Assembly (NCBI RefSeq): GCF_002860365.1
Contig: NZ_NMWT01000028.1
Location: 248,001 to 312,000, forward strand
Direction: 5' to 3'
Length of the DNA stretch: 64,000 nt
From: Bifidobacterium parmae
Lineage (GTDB): Bacteria; Actinomycetota; Actinomycetes; Actinomycetales; Bifidobacteriaceae
Below the pieces are notes generated by a model. That model saw only the letters and a program-made list of their open reading frames with translations. It did no database searches and was not told where the DNA came from. The first letter of the stretch is position 1; the number at the start of each line of letters is the position of its first letter. This document shows positions 37,529 through 48,832 of this stretch, in pieces. The position numbers were made by a program, and so were the translations under genes.

Positions 37529-38764
37529 TTACTTGTCTTCCAGCACCTGCGCCATGGCCGCGTCCTCGCCGCGCGCCAGTCGGCGGTCGATGACGTCCAT
37601 GAGATGGTCGGAGACGGCGGGGATGCCGATCTCCTCGACGAGTTCGCCGAAGAAGCCGCGCACGACGAGCTTGCGGGCCTCGGCCTCCGGGATGCCGCGG
37701 GATTCGAGGTAGAACAGCTCCTCGTCGTCGAAGCGGCCCACCGAGGAGGCGTGTCCGGCGCCGATGATGTTGCCGTTCTCGATCTCGAGGTTCGGCTCGG
37801 AGTCGGCGATGGCGCCCGGCGTGAGCACGAGGTTGCGGTTGAGCTCGTACGAGTCGGTGCCGGGGGCGGTCGGCTCGATCAGGGCGTTGCCCACCCACGT
37901 GGAGTGCGCGCCCTTGCCGTCGAGCGCGCCCTTGTAGACGACGCGGCTCTTGCAGTCGGGATGGTTGTGCACCACCATCGTGCGGTGTTCGATGTGCTCG
38001 CCCGGGTCGACGAAGTAGATGCCGAGCATGTTGAGCTCGCCCTGCTCGCCGCCGAAGTCCTGGTCCATGCGGATGCGCACCACGTCGCCGCCGAGCGTGA
38101 CGACGGAGTGGCGCAGGGACGCGCCCTCGCCGACGTGGATGCGGTGGTTGCCGACGTGCTTGGCCGTGCGGTCCCACTCCTGGATGAACGTGGCCGAGAC
38201 GTGCGAGTCCTTGCCGGTCGTGATCTCGACGCCCTCGGCGAGGCGCGCGTCGCCGTCGTGTTCGACGACGACGTCCGCGTGCGCGCGGTCCGCGGCGTCG
38301 ATGACGAGATGGAACGCGTCGAGGTCCTCGCCCGCGCCGTGCACCTTGACGAGCACGGGCCGGGCGATCTCGCCGTCGAGGCGCAGGATCGTCGCCGTGG
38401 AGCCGGAGTTCCATTCGACGGCGGAGACGCGGTCGTTCGGCTTGGAGACGGTGCCGGACGCGCCCTCGCCGAGCCTGACCTGGCTGAGCGTGACGCCCTC
38501 GGCCAGCGGGGAGCCGTCGATCATCGACACTTCGATCTCGGTCTCGCCGGAGGGCGTGAACACGTCGAAGAACTCGCCGATGCGGTCGATCGGCGTGTAG
38601 CGCCAGTCCTCCTGGTCGCGCGTGGGCACCGGGAACGCGGACACCTCGAAGGAGCGGGGCGCGCGGTCGGCGCTGGACGGCATGGCCGCCGGGATCTTGT
38701 ACGGGTCGTTCGGGTCGGCGACCGGGATGTTCAGTTCCGCCGCCTTGTTTTCGGTTTCGGCCAT
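37529..38764 (-). CDS. sufD: Fe-S assembly protein SufD
   Basis: This 411-residue beta-helix protein pairs with SufB on SufC. C-terminal motifs include the GNIIGAGHASSVGRFDDEEL and FYLESRGIPEAEARKLVVRG of the SufBD family, with the conserved His-containing HASSVG. It starts 4 bp after the sufB stop, so it is coupled. Confidence 0.95.
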   Translation of the reverse strand: MAETENKAAELNIPVADPNDPYKIPAAMPSSADRAPRSFEVSAFPVPTRDQEDWRYTPIDRIGEFFDVFTPSGETEIEVSMIDGSPLAEGVTLSQVRLGEGASGTVSKPNDRVSAVEWNSGSTATILRLDGEIARPVLVKVHGAGEDLDAFHLVIDAADRAHADVVVEHDGDARLAEGVEITTGKDSHVSATFIQEWDRTAKHVGNHRIHVGEGASLRHSVVTLGGDVVRIRMDQDFGGEQGELNMLGIYFVDPGEHIEHRTMVVHNHPDCKSRVVYKGALDGKGAHSTWVGNALIEPTAPGTDSYELNRNLVLTPGAIADSEPNLEIENGNIIGAGHASSVGRFDDEELFYLESRGIPEAEARKLVVRGFFGELVEEIGIPAVSDHLMDVIDRRLARGEDAAMAQVLEDK

Positions 38765-38768
38765 GGGA

Positions 38769-40268
38769 TCAGCCCACCGATCCTTCCATCTGCAGTTCGA
38801 CGAGTCTGTTGAGTTCGAGCGCGTATTCCATCGGCAGCTCGCGGCTGATCGGCTCGACGAAGCCGCGCACGATCATGCCCTGCGCCTCCTCCTCGGACAG
38901 GCCGCGGCTCATCAGGTAGAACAGCTGGTCCTCGGAGATCTTGGAGACGGTGGCCTCGTGGGCCATGGAGACGTCGTCCTCGCGCACGTCCACATGCGGG
39001 TACGTGTCGGAGCGGCTGAAGTCGTCGACGAGCAGCGCGTCGCACACGGTCGAGTTGGAGGAGCCCTCCGCGCCCTTGACGATCTTGACCAGGCCGCGGT
39101 AGGCGGAACGGCCGCCGCCGCGCGAGATGGACTTGGCGACGATCGTGGAGCTGGTGTGCGGGGCGAGGTGGATCATCTTCGCGCCCGTGTCCTGGTACTG
39201 GCCCTTGCCGGCGAAGCCGAGCGACATGGTGCTGGCCTTCGCGTACGGCTCGGCGAGGATGCAGGCCGGGTACTTCATCGTGGCCTTGGAGCCGATGTTG
39301 CCGTCCACCCATTCCATCGTGCCGCCCTCGCGCACGTAGGCGCGCTGAGTGACGAGGTTGTAGACGTTGTTCGACCAGTTCTGCACGGTGGTGTAGCGCA
39401 CGCGCGCGTGCTTCTCGACGATGATCTCGACGATGGCGGCGTGCAGCGAGTCCTCGGACCAGATCGGGGCGGTGCAGCCCTCCACGTAATGCACGTAGGA
39501 GCCTTCGTCCGCGATGATGAGCGTGCGCTCGAACTGGCCCATGGCGGGCGTGTTGATGCGGAAGTACGCCTGCAGCGGGATGTCCACGTGCACGCCCTTC
39601 GGCACGTACACGAACGAGCCGCCGGACCATGCGGCGGTGTTGAGCGCGCCGAACTTGTTGTCCTCGGGCGGCACGACGGTGCCGAAGTACTTCCTGACGA
39701 GGTCCGGGTATTCGCGCACGGCGGTGTCCGTGTCGACGAAGATGACGCCCTGCTTCTTCAGGTCCTCCTGGATGGAGTTGTAGATGACCTCGGACTCGTA
39801 CTGGGCGGCCACGCCGGAGACGAGACGGTTCTTCTCCGCCTCCGGGATGCCGAGGCGGTCGTAGGTGTTGCGGATGTCGTCCGGCAGCTCCTCCCACGAC
39901 TTCGCCTGCTTCTCGATCGGCTTGACGTAGTACTTGAAGTCGTCGGCGTTGAAGCCCGACAGGTCGACGCCCCACTTGGGCATCGGCTTGTCGAGGAACG
40001 CCTTGAAGCCGCGCAGACGCATGTCGAGCATCCACTCGGGCTCGCCCTTGTCGGCGCTGATGTCGCGCACGACCTGTTCGTCGATGCCTCGCTTGGCGGC
40101 CTCGCCGGCCGCGTCGGAATCATGCCAGCCGTAGCTGTAGTCGCCGAACTGCTGGATGATCTCGTCATCCTGTCTGATCTTCTCCTCGTTGACGCGGGAT
40201 CGATCGGCCACGTACTGGCTCATCTCCACGTCAGCGGCGGCGTTTGGCGCTTGTGTTTCGCTCACCAT
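38769..40268 (-). CDS. sufB: Fe-S assembly scaffold SufB
   Basis: This 499-residue scaffold builds the cluster with SufC and SufD. It has the usual N-terminal helical region, [20 protein letters not shown], the [16 protein letters not shown] region and the conserved Cys in [20 protein letters not shown]. It is first in sufB-D-C-S-U-T, with GGAAGGCAGG before the ATG. The 236-bp upstream gap has no sufR-like regulator gene; control may reside elsewhere. Confidence 0.97.
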   Translation of the reverse strand: MVSETQAPNAAADVEMSQYVADRSRVNEEKIRQDDEIIQQFGDYSYGWHDSDAAGEAAKRGIDEQVVRDISADKGEPEWMLDMRLRGFKAFLDKPMPKWGVDLSGFNADDFKYYVKPIEKQAKSWEELPDDIRNTYDRLGIPEAEKNRLVSGVAAQYESEVIYNSIQEDLKKQGVIFVDTDTAVREYPDLVRKYFGTVVPPEDNKFGALNTAAWSGGSFVYVPKGVHVDIPLQAYFRINTPAMGQFERTLIIADEGSYVHYVEGCTAPIWSEDSLHAAIVEIIVEKHARVRYTTVQNWSNNVYNLVTQRAYVREGGTMEWVDGNIGSKATMKYPACILAEPYAKASTMSLGFAGKGQYQDTGAKMIHLAPHTSSTIVAKSISRGGGRSAYRGLVKIVKGAEGSSNSTVCDALLVDDFSRSDTYPHVDVREDDVSMAHEATVSKISEDQLFYLMSRGLSEEEAQGMIVRGFVEPISRELPMEYALELNRLVELQMEGSVG

Positions 40269-40327
40269 CCTGCCTTCCGTTGGTCACAACATTCCTACGT
40301 CAACGTAGCAGAACCCCTGCGCGAACT

Positions 40328-40356
40328 CCACAGCCGACACCGCATGTCGGCTGTGG
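40328..40356 (-). terminator. Hairpin 3 of the pyrG-sufB gap
   Basis: A perfect 12-bp stem (CCACAGCCGACA/TGTCGGCTGTGG) with a CCGCA loop, about 60 bp upstream of sufB and 150 bp past pyrG. It could end pyrG transcription or sit in the sufB leader. Confidence 0.6.
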
Positions 40357-40416
40357 ATGAACGTGAGCTTGGTTACGGGAGGGCGGATTGCACGCCCAAA
40401 GCCGCGGATACGCGAA

Positions 40417-40449
40417 GGCGCGCCATGACCGGGACGGTCACGACGCGCC
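40417..40449 (-). terminator. Hairpin 2 of the pyrG-sufB gap
   Basis: GGCGCG pairs with CGCGCC outside, and TGACCG with CGGTCA inside, separated by a 3/3 internal loop and closed by GGA. Tandem with its neighbours. Confidence 0.5.
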
Positions 40450-40470
40450 ATGCGGAACGGGCCGGCTACG

Positions 40471-40488
40471 GGGCTGCGGTCGCAGCCC
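40471..40488 (-). terminator. Hairpin 1 after pyrG
   Basis: GGGCTGCG-GT-CGCAGCCC is an 8-bp perfect inverted repeat with a 2-bp centre, 17 bp past the pyrG stop. It is the first of three hairpins in the gap. Confidence 0.5.
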
Positions 40489-40504
40489 GCGCCCCGCCCG
40501 GCGG

Positions 40505-42166
<1,662 letters not shown>

Positions 42167-42229
42167 GGAATTTCACTCTATCACCCGTGCGTGACCCGGC
42201 GTGTTCGCCCGAGGAGGCGTTGCCTCGCC

Positions 42230-43642
42230 TTACACGGCCACGGAACGCGAACGTCGTTCTAGGTGCGACGCGCTTTCGGCGACGCACAGCGCCCCGAGGA
42301 CCGTCAACGGCAGGAAATAGCGGTGCTGCATGCCCTCGACCATGGCGGAGCCGGCCTGCGTGTACTGGAGCCACAACGCCAGATAGGTGAGCAGCACGAT
42401 GCCGACCATCACGGCCGAAGCGCACCACCAGAACACCGTCTCCCGCATGCCCATGGCCCTGCGCGCGGTGGCCACGGCGAGTATGACGACCATGACCAGC
42501 ATCGCCGTCCAGCAGCAGCGGATGAGCCACGTGTCCACGGGCCGTCCGAGGTTCGCCCGGCCGGTGACGACGGACAGACCGATCGCCTTGAGCGTCGCCA
42601 GCAGCGCCTGCGGGTCGGTGAGCATCGCGTGTTTGCGCTGCTCCATCTCCGTATAGGGGACCATCATCGGCGTGGTGACGAACCATCCGGTGAGCTTCAT
42701 CCATACGGCGAGCCACGCCATCGAGACGACGACGCCGATCGCCGCGACGGGAAGGCCGGAGCGGGGCGTCGATCGTGACGAGGCCTGCGACGGAATCCCA
42801 TCGCCGCCGGCGTCATGCCGGAAGGTCCCGCCACCGCGCGACGCGGCCCACGCGGCCGGCAACGCGAGCAATGCGAGCGGCGCGTAGATGAACTTGCACA
42901 TCGCGAGCAGCACGCATACGACGGCGGTCGCGGCATACCCGGGGACGCCCATGCGGCGGTGCAGCATGCGCAGCAGCATGCAGGAGAGCAGGAACGCCAA
43001 CGCCTGGGTGAGCGAGTCGGCGGATATGGCGAACGAGTAGCGGTACAGCAGCACCGGGCACAGCATGACCAGTCCGACGAGCACCCTCCACCTGGGCAGC
43101 AGGGCGACCGCCGCCGCGGCGCAGCCGGCATACACGACGAGCATGATCGTCTCGGCGAGCAGGTAGGTCGCGCCCGCCGTCAGTCCCAGCGCCCGTCCCA
43201 GCGCGAAGCCGGCGAGCTGCGGCAGGTAGGCCGCCGGCGAGTTCGTCGCCGTGTTGTTGTACGGCACGTCGGCGCCGGAGGCGTCCGAGACGGTGATCGT
43301 GTCGGGGAGGATGATCGTGGGGTCGTGCCCTTCGTCGCGATGCAGCGAGAACTCGATCCACTCCCAGTCGACATGACCGCCCACGTTGCCGTCGCGGTGA
43401 TGCAGGTAGCTCATCGACGTGACCGGCCGGGCGAGCACGTCGCCGTTGAGGATGCCGTCCACCCGGTAGACGTGGGACCAGATGTCGGGGATGCGCCACG
43501 GCGGCATATGCGTCATGAACAGCCCGCCGACGAGCAGGGTGCCTATGGCGACGACGATGGGCATGAGGGCGCGCAGCGTCGTAAGCCACGCCCTGCCGTC
43601 CCCGCCGGCGCCGGTGCGTTTCGATCCGTCGGTACGACTCAT
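42230..43642 (-). CDS. DUF2142 polytopic membrane protein
   Basis: This 470-residue protein has about nine to ten transmembrane helices and a large extracytoplasmic loop after the first (about residues 50-130). Features of DUF2142 proteins are NNTATNSPAAYLPQLAGFAL and SFAISADSLTQALAFLLSCM. The family resembles GT-C glycosyltransferases in layout and is often in surface-polysaccharide loci, but the catalytic role is unproven. It has no glycosyl partners here and lies between aroQ and pyrG. The start has a poor ribosome-binding site. Confidence 0.8.
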   Translation of the reverse strand: MSRTDGSKRTGAGGDGRAWLTTLRALMPIVVAIGTLLVGGLFMTHMPPWRIPDIWSHVYRVDGILNGDVLARPVTSMSYLHHRDGNVGGHVDWEWIEFSLHRDEGHDPTIILPDTITVSDASGADVPYNNTATNSPAAYLPQLAGFALGRALGLTAGATYLLAETIMLVVYAGCAAAAVALLPRWRVLVGLVMLCPVLLYRYSFAISADSLTQALAFLLSCMLLRMLHRRMGVPGYAATAVVCVLLAMCKFIYAPLALLALPAAWAASRGGGTFRHDAGGDGIPSQASSRSTPRSGLPVAAIGVVVSMAWLAVWMKLTGWFVTTPMMVPYTEMEQRKHAMLTDPQALLATLKAIGLSVVTGRANLGRPVDTWLIRCCWTAMLVMVVILAVATARRAMGMRETVFWWCASAVMVGIVLLTYLALWLQYTQAGSAMVEGMQHRYFLPLTVLGALCVAESASHLERRSRSVAV

Positions 43643-43672
43643 ATGCGGAAGGTTCCCGGAACGATCCGAAGA

Positions 43673-44122
43673 TCAGCCGTTGACGATGTGGGCGACGGCG
43701 TCGAGCGCCAGCTTGTAGCCGTAGAAGCCCATGCCGGTGATGGTGCCGGTGGCGACCGGGGAGATCACGGAGCGCTTGCGGAACTCGTCACGTGCGGACG
43801 GGTTGGAGATGTGCACCTCCATGAGCGGCAGGCCCGCGTCGCCGACCATGTGCGCGGCGTCGGCCAGCGCGTACGAGTAGTGGGTGAACGCGGCCGGGTT
43901 CATGACGACCGGCGTCTTCTCGTCGGCTGCCTGATGCATCCAATGCACCATTTCGGACTCGTCGTCGGTCTGGCGCACCTCGACCTCGAGGCCGAGTTCG
44001 CTCCCCCATGCGGCGCACAGGCGGCGCAGTTCGGCGAGGTCCTGACGGCCGTACACGTCGGGCTGGCGCACGCCGAGACGCCCGAGGTTCGGCCCGTTGA
44101 CGACGATGACTTTGGTGGACAT
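43673..44122 (-). CDS. aroQ: Type II 3-dehydroquinate dehydratase
   Basis: This 149-residue dodecameric enzyme dehydrates 3-dehydroquinate. It has VVNGPNLGRLGVRQPDVYG with the catalytic Tyr24, a substrate loop, NPAAFTHYSYALADA and VHISNPSARDEFRKRSVISP with the catalytic His. AGGAGGGAG precedes the ATG. It lies 25 bp after aroKB in one operon, where it acts directly after AroB. Confidence 0.95.
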   Translation of the reverse strand: MSTKVIVVNGPNLGRLGVRQPDVYGRQDLAELRRLCAAWGSELGLEVEVRQTDDESEMVHWMHQAADEKTPVVMNPAAFTHYSYALADAAHMVGDAGLPLMEVHISNPSARDEFRKRSVISPVATGTITGMGFYGYKLALDAVAHIVNG

Positions 44123-44147
44123 GGTTCTCTCCCTCCTCCTTGCTGGG

Positions 44148-45782
44148 TCAGTGCTGGATGCGGCGGAACGCCTCGCGCACGGCGTCGGCCGGCGGATCCT
44201 CGAGGTGGATCATGTGGCCGGGCGTGCCGTCGAGGACGACGAAGCGCAGCTTGTTGCCGCGGGCCTTCTTGTCCTTGTGCATGAGCGCGAGCACGTCGTC
44301 GAACGTGCCGCCGTTCCAGGAGATCGGCAGTCCGAGCGAGCTGAGCAGCGCGCGATGGTAGTCGACGAGCTCCTGGTCGATGTAACCGAGCTGGTGGGCG
44401 AGTTCGGCCGCGTACACGCATCCCACGGCGACGGCGTTGCCGTGACGCCAGCGGAAATGTTCGAGCTTCTCGATGGCGTGGCCGAGCGTGTGCCCGTAGT
44501 TGAGGAACTCGCGCTTGCCCTTCTCCTTGAGGTCGGCGGACACGTGGTGCACCTTCACGGTGACGGTGCGTTCGATGAGCTCGCAGACCACGTCCTCAAG
44601 CCCGGATCCGAGGAACGTCGCCCCATCGAACGCGCGCAGCTCGTCGGCGTGCTCCTCGAGGATGCGCAGGATCTCCGTGTCCTCGATGAAGCCGGATTTC
44701 GCGACTTCGCCGAGCCCTTCGATGAAGATGTCGTTCGGCAGCGAGGCGAGCGTCTTCGTGTCGGCGAGCACGCCGGCCGGCGTGTAGAACGATCCGACAA
44801 GGTTCTTGCCGGCCTCGGTGTTGATGCCTGTCTTGCCGCCGGTGGAGGCGTCGACCATGGCGAGCAGCGAGGTCGGGCAGTTCACGTAACGGATGCCGCG
44901 CATCCACGTGGCGGCGATGAAGCCGGCCAGATCGGTGGCCGCTCCCCCGCCCACGCCGACGATCGCGTCGGAACGGGTGAAGCCCTCGTCGCCGAGACGC
45001 CTCCACACGCCGTTCGCCACGTCGACGGTCTTGCCGGCCTCGGCGTCGGGCACGACGATGTCGATGACGTCGTAGCCGCCCTGGCGCAGCAGGGTGCGTG
45101 CACGGTCCGAATGGCGCTGCACGGGCTGCGTGTGGATGAGCGCGACCTTGGCGACCTTGCTTCCCAGCACGTCGGCGAGATGGTTCATCGCCCCCTCGCC
45201 GATCACCACGTCATACGGTTCGATGCCGCTGCCGGTCACGTGGACCGTGCGTTCGCCGATCATGTCCATCACCTTCCTCGCCGCCATCTGCGGCGTCTGT
45301 CTGCGCGTGCGCACATGCACGTTCGCGACTTCGCGGAACACGGGGTCGCGCTGTTTGTACAGTTTTCTCCATCGCGCGTTCGCGTCGCCGTTGAGCATGG
45401 GCCGCCCGCCGCCGCGGTTGGCGCGTTCCATCGCCTCGTGCGGGTCGGCGTCGAGGTAGACGACGCGTCCGCCGTCGGCGATGTAGTCGGCCAGGGCGTC
45501 CTGTGTGGACGGGGTCATCGGCGCGCCTCCGCCGAGGGAGAAGATGCCGTCGAAGTCCTCCAGATAGTCGGCGATGAGGTCGGCCTCCACCTCGCGGAAC
45601 GCGGGTTCGCCGTACCGTTCGAAGTAGGCGGGGATCTTCATCCCGACCTCGCGTTCGATTTCGATGTCGGCGTCGGCGAACGACAGGTGCATGAGGTGTG
45701 CCACCTCCTTGCCGACACGCGTCTTGCCGGCGCCCATCATGCCGATGATGACGGCCTTCGGGCGGATGATGCCGCGCCTCAC
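44148..45782 (-). CDS. aroKB: Bifunctional shikimate kinase / 3-dehydroquinate synthase
   Basis: This 544-residue protein fuses two shikimate-pathway enzymes that are separate in most bacteria. Residues 1-175 are shikimate kinase (P-loop GMMGAGKT at 14-21; [29 protein letters not shown]). Residues 185-544 are 3-dehydroquinate synthase ([62 protein letters not shown] with Zn-binding His and Glu). They catalyse step 5 and step 2, so the fusion does not channel directly. The start is a GTG overlapping the aroC stop (GTGA). Confidence 0.96.
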   Translation of the reverse strand: MRRGIIRPKAVIIGMMGAGKTRVGKEVAHLMHLSFADADIEIEREVGMKIPAYFERYGEPAFREVEADLIADYLEDFDGIFSLGGGAPMTPSTQDALADYIADGGRVVYLDADPHEAMERANRGGGRPMLNGDANARWRKLYKQRDPVFREVANVHVRTRRQTPQMAARKVMDMIGERTVHVTGSGIEPYDVVIGEGAMNHLADVLGSKVAKVALIHTQPVQRHSDRARTLLRQGGYDVIDIVVPDAEAGKTVDVANGVWRRLGDEGFTRSDAIVGVGGGAATDLAGFIAATWMRGIRYVNCPTSLLAMVDASTGGKTGINTEAGKNLVGSFYTPAGVLADTKTLASLPNDIFIEGLGEVAKSGFIEDTEILRILEEHADELRAFDGATFLGSGLEDVVCELIERTVTVKVHHVSADLKEKGKREFLNYGHTLGHAIEKLEHFRWRHGNAVAVGCVYAAELAHQLGYIDQELVDYHRALLSSLGLPISWNGGTFDDVLALMHKDKKARGNKLRFVVLDGTPGHMIHLEDPPADAVREAFRRIQH

Positions 45783-46972
45783 CTCATGTGCTCCGGCCAG
45801 GAGGCGAGGTAGTTCTCGCAGTTGCGTCGCGTCTCGGCGACGCTGTCGCCGCCGAACTTCTCCAACGCGTACTTGGCGAGCGTGAGACGCACCATGGCCT
45901 CGGCCACGACGGACGCGGCGGGCACGGCGGTCGAATCGGAACGCTGGTTGATGGCCTGCGCGGCCTCGCCGTTGGCGACGTCGACGGTGCGCAGGGCACG
46001 CGGGATGGACGGAATCGGCTTCATGGCGGCGCGCACGCGGATCGGCTGCCCGTTGGACATGCCGCCTTCGATGCCTCCGGCACGGTTGGTGAGACGGGTG
46101 ATGCGGCCGTCGTCGCCGGGCACCATCTCGTCGTGCGCGGCGGAGCCGGGGCGCACCGCCTCGAGGAAGCCGTCGCCGATCTCGACGCCCTTGATGGCCT
46201 GGATGCCCATGACGGCGGAGGCGAGGGCGGCGTCGAGGCGACGGTCGGATTCCACGTAGGTGCCGATGCCCGCGGGCACGCCGTAGGCGATGACCTCGAT
46301 GACGCCGCCGACCGTGTCGGCGTTCGCCTTGATCTCGTCGATGCGCTTGATCATGCGCTCCTCGGCGGCCTTGTCGAGCGTGCGCACCGGGGAGGCGTCG
46401 AGCGCGGCGACGTCGTCCGGGGTGGGCAGCGCGGCGTCGTCGGCATCCTCGACGCCGGCGCCGCCGATGGAGATCACATGGGCGACGGTGCGGATGCCGA
46501 ACGCCTGTTCGAGGAACTTCGCGGCGATCGCGCCGAGCGCGACGCGCGAGGCGGTCTCGCGCGCGCTGGAGCGTTCGAGCACCGGACGGGCGTCGTCGAA
46601 GCCGTACTTGCGCATGCCGGTCAGATCGGCGTGGCCGGGACGCGGGCGGCTCAGCGGCGCATTGCGGCCCTCGCGCGGAATCTCATGGTCGAGCGGGTCG
46701 GCGCTCATCACCTCGGTCCACTTCGGCCACTCGGTGTTGGCGATCTCGACGGCGATCGGACCGCCGAGCGTGGAGCCGTGGCGTACGCCCGTCAGCAGCC
46801 TGACCTTGTCCTGTTCGAACTTCATGCGCGCACCGCGGCCGTAGCCGAGACGGCGGCGGGCCAGCGCGTCCACCACGTCCTGGCTGGTGACGGACACCCC
46901 CGCGGGCAGTCCCTCGATCATCGCGACCAGCGCCTCGCCGTGCGACTCCCCCGCCGTCTGCCAACGCAACAT
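45779..46972 (-). CDS. aroC: Chorismate synthase
   Basis: This 397-residue FMN-dependent enzyme makes chorismate from EPSP. It begins [20 protein letters not shown] and shows [36 protein letters not shown] and [20 protein letters not shown]. The ATG at 46972 with GGAGG upstream gives the standard N-terminus. It is first of aroC-aroKB-aroQ. AroE (step 4) and AroA (step 6) are not in the window. Confidence 0.97.
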   Translation of the reverse strand: MLRWQTAGESHGEALVAMIEGLPAGVSVTSQDVVDALARRRLGYGRGARMKFEQDKVRLLTGVRHGSTLGGPIAVEIANTEWPKWTEVMSADPLDHEIPREGRNAPLSRPRPGHADLTGMRKYGFDDARPVLERSSARETASRVALGAIAAKFLEQAFGIRTVAHVISIGGAGVEDADDAALPTPDDVAALDASPVRTLDKAAEERMIKRIDEIKANADTVGGVIEVIAYGVPAGIGTYVESDRRLDAALASAVMGIQAIKGVEIGDGFLEAVRPGSAAHDEMVPGDDGRITRLTNRAGGIEGGMSNGQPIRVRAAMKPIPSIPRALRTVDVANGEAAQAINQRSDSTAVPAASVVAEAMVRLTLAKYALEKFGGDSVAETRRNCENYLASWPEHMR

Positions 46973-47083
46973 AATCTCTCGCTCCTCCATGGTCCTGCGC
47001 CGTCGCGCCGCCGGCCGGGACTTGCCCCGTGGCCGCGGCGCGGACGACTCTCGCGTTCTGCAACTAGGGGTTAATGTTAAGGC

Positions 47084-47542
47084 ATGCCATACCTGTATTG
47101 TCTGCCCGGTCTCATTTGCGGCGTCGCCCTCGCCGTCGAGGACGTGCGGCGGCGCCGTGTGCCGCGCACGTGGGTGGCGGTCGGATGCGGATCGCAGCTC
47201 GCCGCGGATTTCGCGTGGGCGGCGATGTCCAATGACTTCTTCACCGTGCTGCAGGCGCTGCTGTTCACGGTCCTGTGCGCGGGAGTCCAGCTGCTGCTCG
47301 CGTTGGCGAAACCAGGCGCGCTGGGGCTGGGCGATGTGACGGCGATGCTGCCGCCGGGCCTCGCCGTGGGCGCATACGGATTGATCCATGTGGCCTTCTG
47401 GTGGCTTGCGATGGGCGTGCTGGGAATCGTGTTCGTGGCCTTGTGGACCCGTCTCGACCCGCAGCGCGGGACGCCTTGCGCCGGCAAGGCCCCGTTCGTG
47501 CCGGTGATCGTCGTCTCCGGCGTCATCGCCGTGCTGCTGTAG
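47084..47542 (+). CDS. Small A24-family (prepilin-peptidase-like) membrane protein
   Basis: This 152-residue protein has about four to five transmembrane segments. It has the two Asp sites of A24 aspartic peptidases: [12 protein letters not shown] near the N-terminus and LGLGDVTAM (GxGD) at the centre. It lacks the N-methylase domain of full prepilin peptidases. A comparable small A24 protein sits between aroE and aroC in Mycobacterium tuberculosis (Rv2551c, from memory); here it is on the opposite strand. Its substrate is unknown; no pilin gene is nearby. The ribosome-binding site is weak. Confidence 0.78.
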   Translation: MPYLYCLPGLICGVALAVEDVRRRRVPRTWVAVGCGSQLAADFAWAAMSNDFFTVLQALLFTVLCAGVQLLLALAKPGALGLGDVTAMLPPGLAVGAYGLIHVAFWWLAMGVLGIVFVALWTRLDPQRGTPCAGKAPFVPVIVVSGVIAVLL

Positions 47543-47585
47543 GGCGAACGTCGCATGCGTGCGTATGTACTCATGCACGCATACG

Positions 47586-47624
47586 CATGTGGGTCTCCCC
47601 CGTTCACCGGAGGAGACCCACATG
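47586..47624. terminator. Bidirectional terminator between the A24 peptidase gene and mltG
   Basis: A perfect 13-bp stem (CATGTGGGTCTCC/GGAGACCCACATG) with a 13-nt loop in the 102-bp gap between convergent genes. A TGCG/CGCA-rich stretch (47553-47590) precedes it and can form extra imperfect pairing. Confidence 0.75.
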
Positions 47625-47644
47625 GATTCGTCGTGCCGCGAGCG

Positions 47645-48823
47645 TCAGTTCGCGTCGGCGTTGTTGTTCTTGTATTCCTGCACGTATTCGTTGAACGTGT
47701 CCTCGTTGTCGGTGAACTTGGTCTCGCCGGTCTGGAGATTCACGGTCACGAAGTACAGCCAGTCGCCGTCCTCCGGGTGGAGCGCGGCGTTGATCGCGTC
47801 GTCGCCGGGGTTGGAAATCGGCGTGGGAGGCAGACCCTTCTTGATGCGCGTGTTATAGGGGTTGGAGGCATCGTCGAGCATGGCCTGCGTGATGTCGGCG
47901 GACTTCACGTTGTTGCCGTAGGCGACGGTGGAGTCCATGCCGAGGGTCATGTTCTTGTCGAGACGGTTGAGGATGACGCGCGTCACCTTGCCGTAGTAGT
48001 CCTTCGAGTTCACCTCGGCCTCGGCGATGGACGCGATGTTGAGGATGCGTTCGCGTTCGTCGCCGGTGGGCACGCCGAGCTCGTCGAGTTTGGCGATGCG
48101 CTTGTCGACCATCATCTTGAGGATGTCGGAGGCCGACTTCTTCGACTTGACGTCGTACTGGCCGGGCTCGAACCAGCCCTCGAACTTGCCCTTCGCCTCG
48201 GCCGGCAGGATGCCGCTGCCCCCACCGTCCACGATGGACTGGAATTCAGATTCGTCGATGCCGCTCAGCTGCGCGGCGTTCGCGATCACGTCGGACACGC
48301 GTTCGCCGGACTTCACGTCGAGGAATCCGGTGGCCTTCGTCTGGTCGGAGAGGATCTCGACCGCGTCGGCGGACTGCATGTGGTACTGCATCTCGTACGT
48401 GCCCGGGTAGAGCGTCGCCGAGTTGGCGGACACCGTGGCCGCGAACGTCTCGGCGGACTTGACGATCTTCGCCTTGACGAGGTTTCTGCCGACGGTCAGC
48501 GAATCCTGCCCCTGCTCGATGGTGAAGTAGACGGTGCCGTACGCCTTGCCCTTGAACTCCTGCGAGATGCTCCTGTTGTACTCGTTGACCGCGCGGATCG
48601 CGGCGATGCGCCGGTATCCGAAGAAGCAGCCGACGCCGATGAGCGCGAGCACGACGAGCACGGAGATGACGACGATGAGACGCTTGCGCTGCCCCCTGCG
48701 ACGGCGTTTGCGCATCTCCCTGCGCGACTTCGGCGGCTTCGGCGGCTCGACCGCCGGGGCGGCCGAATTGCCGGAGACCTTGAGTGCGTTCTCCTCGAAG
48801 AAATCGTTGAAGCTTTCGGACAT
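47645..48823 (-). CDS. mltG: Endolytic murein transglycosylase MltG
   Basis: This 392-residue membrane protein cuts new glycan strands and sets their length. It has a cytoplasmic N-terminus with a basic stretch (KSRREMRKRRRRGQRKR), one transmembrane helix (about 49-72), and a YceG/MltG domain with the catalytic Glu in NIASIAEAEVNSKDY followed by VTRVILNRLDKNMTLGMDST. Of GTG 48826 and ATG 48823, the ATG has better spacing to AGGGAG. It is last of alaS-ruvX-mltG. Confidence 0.95.
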   Translation of the reverse strand: MSESFNDFFEENALKVSGNSAAPAVEPPKPPKSRREMRKRRRRGQRKRLIVVISVLVVLALIGVGCFFGYRRIAAIRAVNEYNRSISQEFKGKAYGTVYFTIEQGQDSLTVGRNLVKAKIVKSAETFAATVSANSATLYPGTYEMQYHMQSADAVEILSDQTKATGFLDVKSGERVSDVIANAAQLSGIDESEFQSIVDGGGSGILPAEAKGKFEGWFEPGQYDVKSKKSASDILKMMVDKRIAKLDELGVPTGDERERILNIASIAEAEVNSKDYYGKVTRVILNRLDKNMTLGMDSTVAYGNNVKSADITQAMLDDASNPYNTRIKKGLPPTPISNPGDDAINAALHPEDGDWLYFVTVNLQTGETKFTDNEDTFNEYVQEYKNNNADAN

Positions 48824-48832
48824 CACTTCTCC

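Noticed and set aside
47553-47600. TGCG/CGCA-rich tract as a regulatory repeat
   Set aside because: Irregular and imperfect; adjacent to a clear terminator and probably only part of it.
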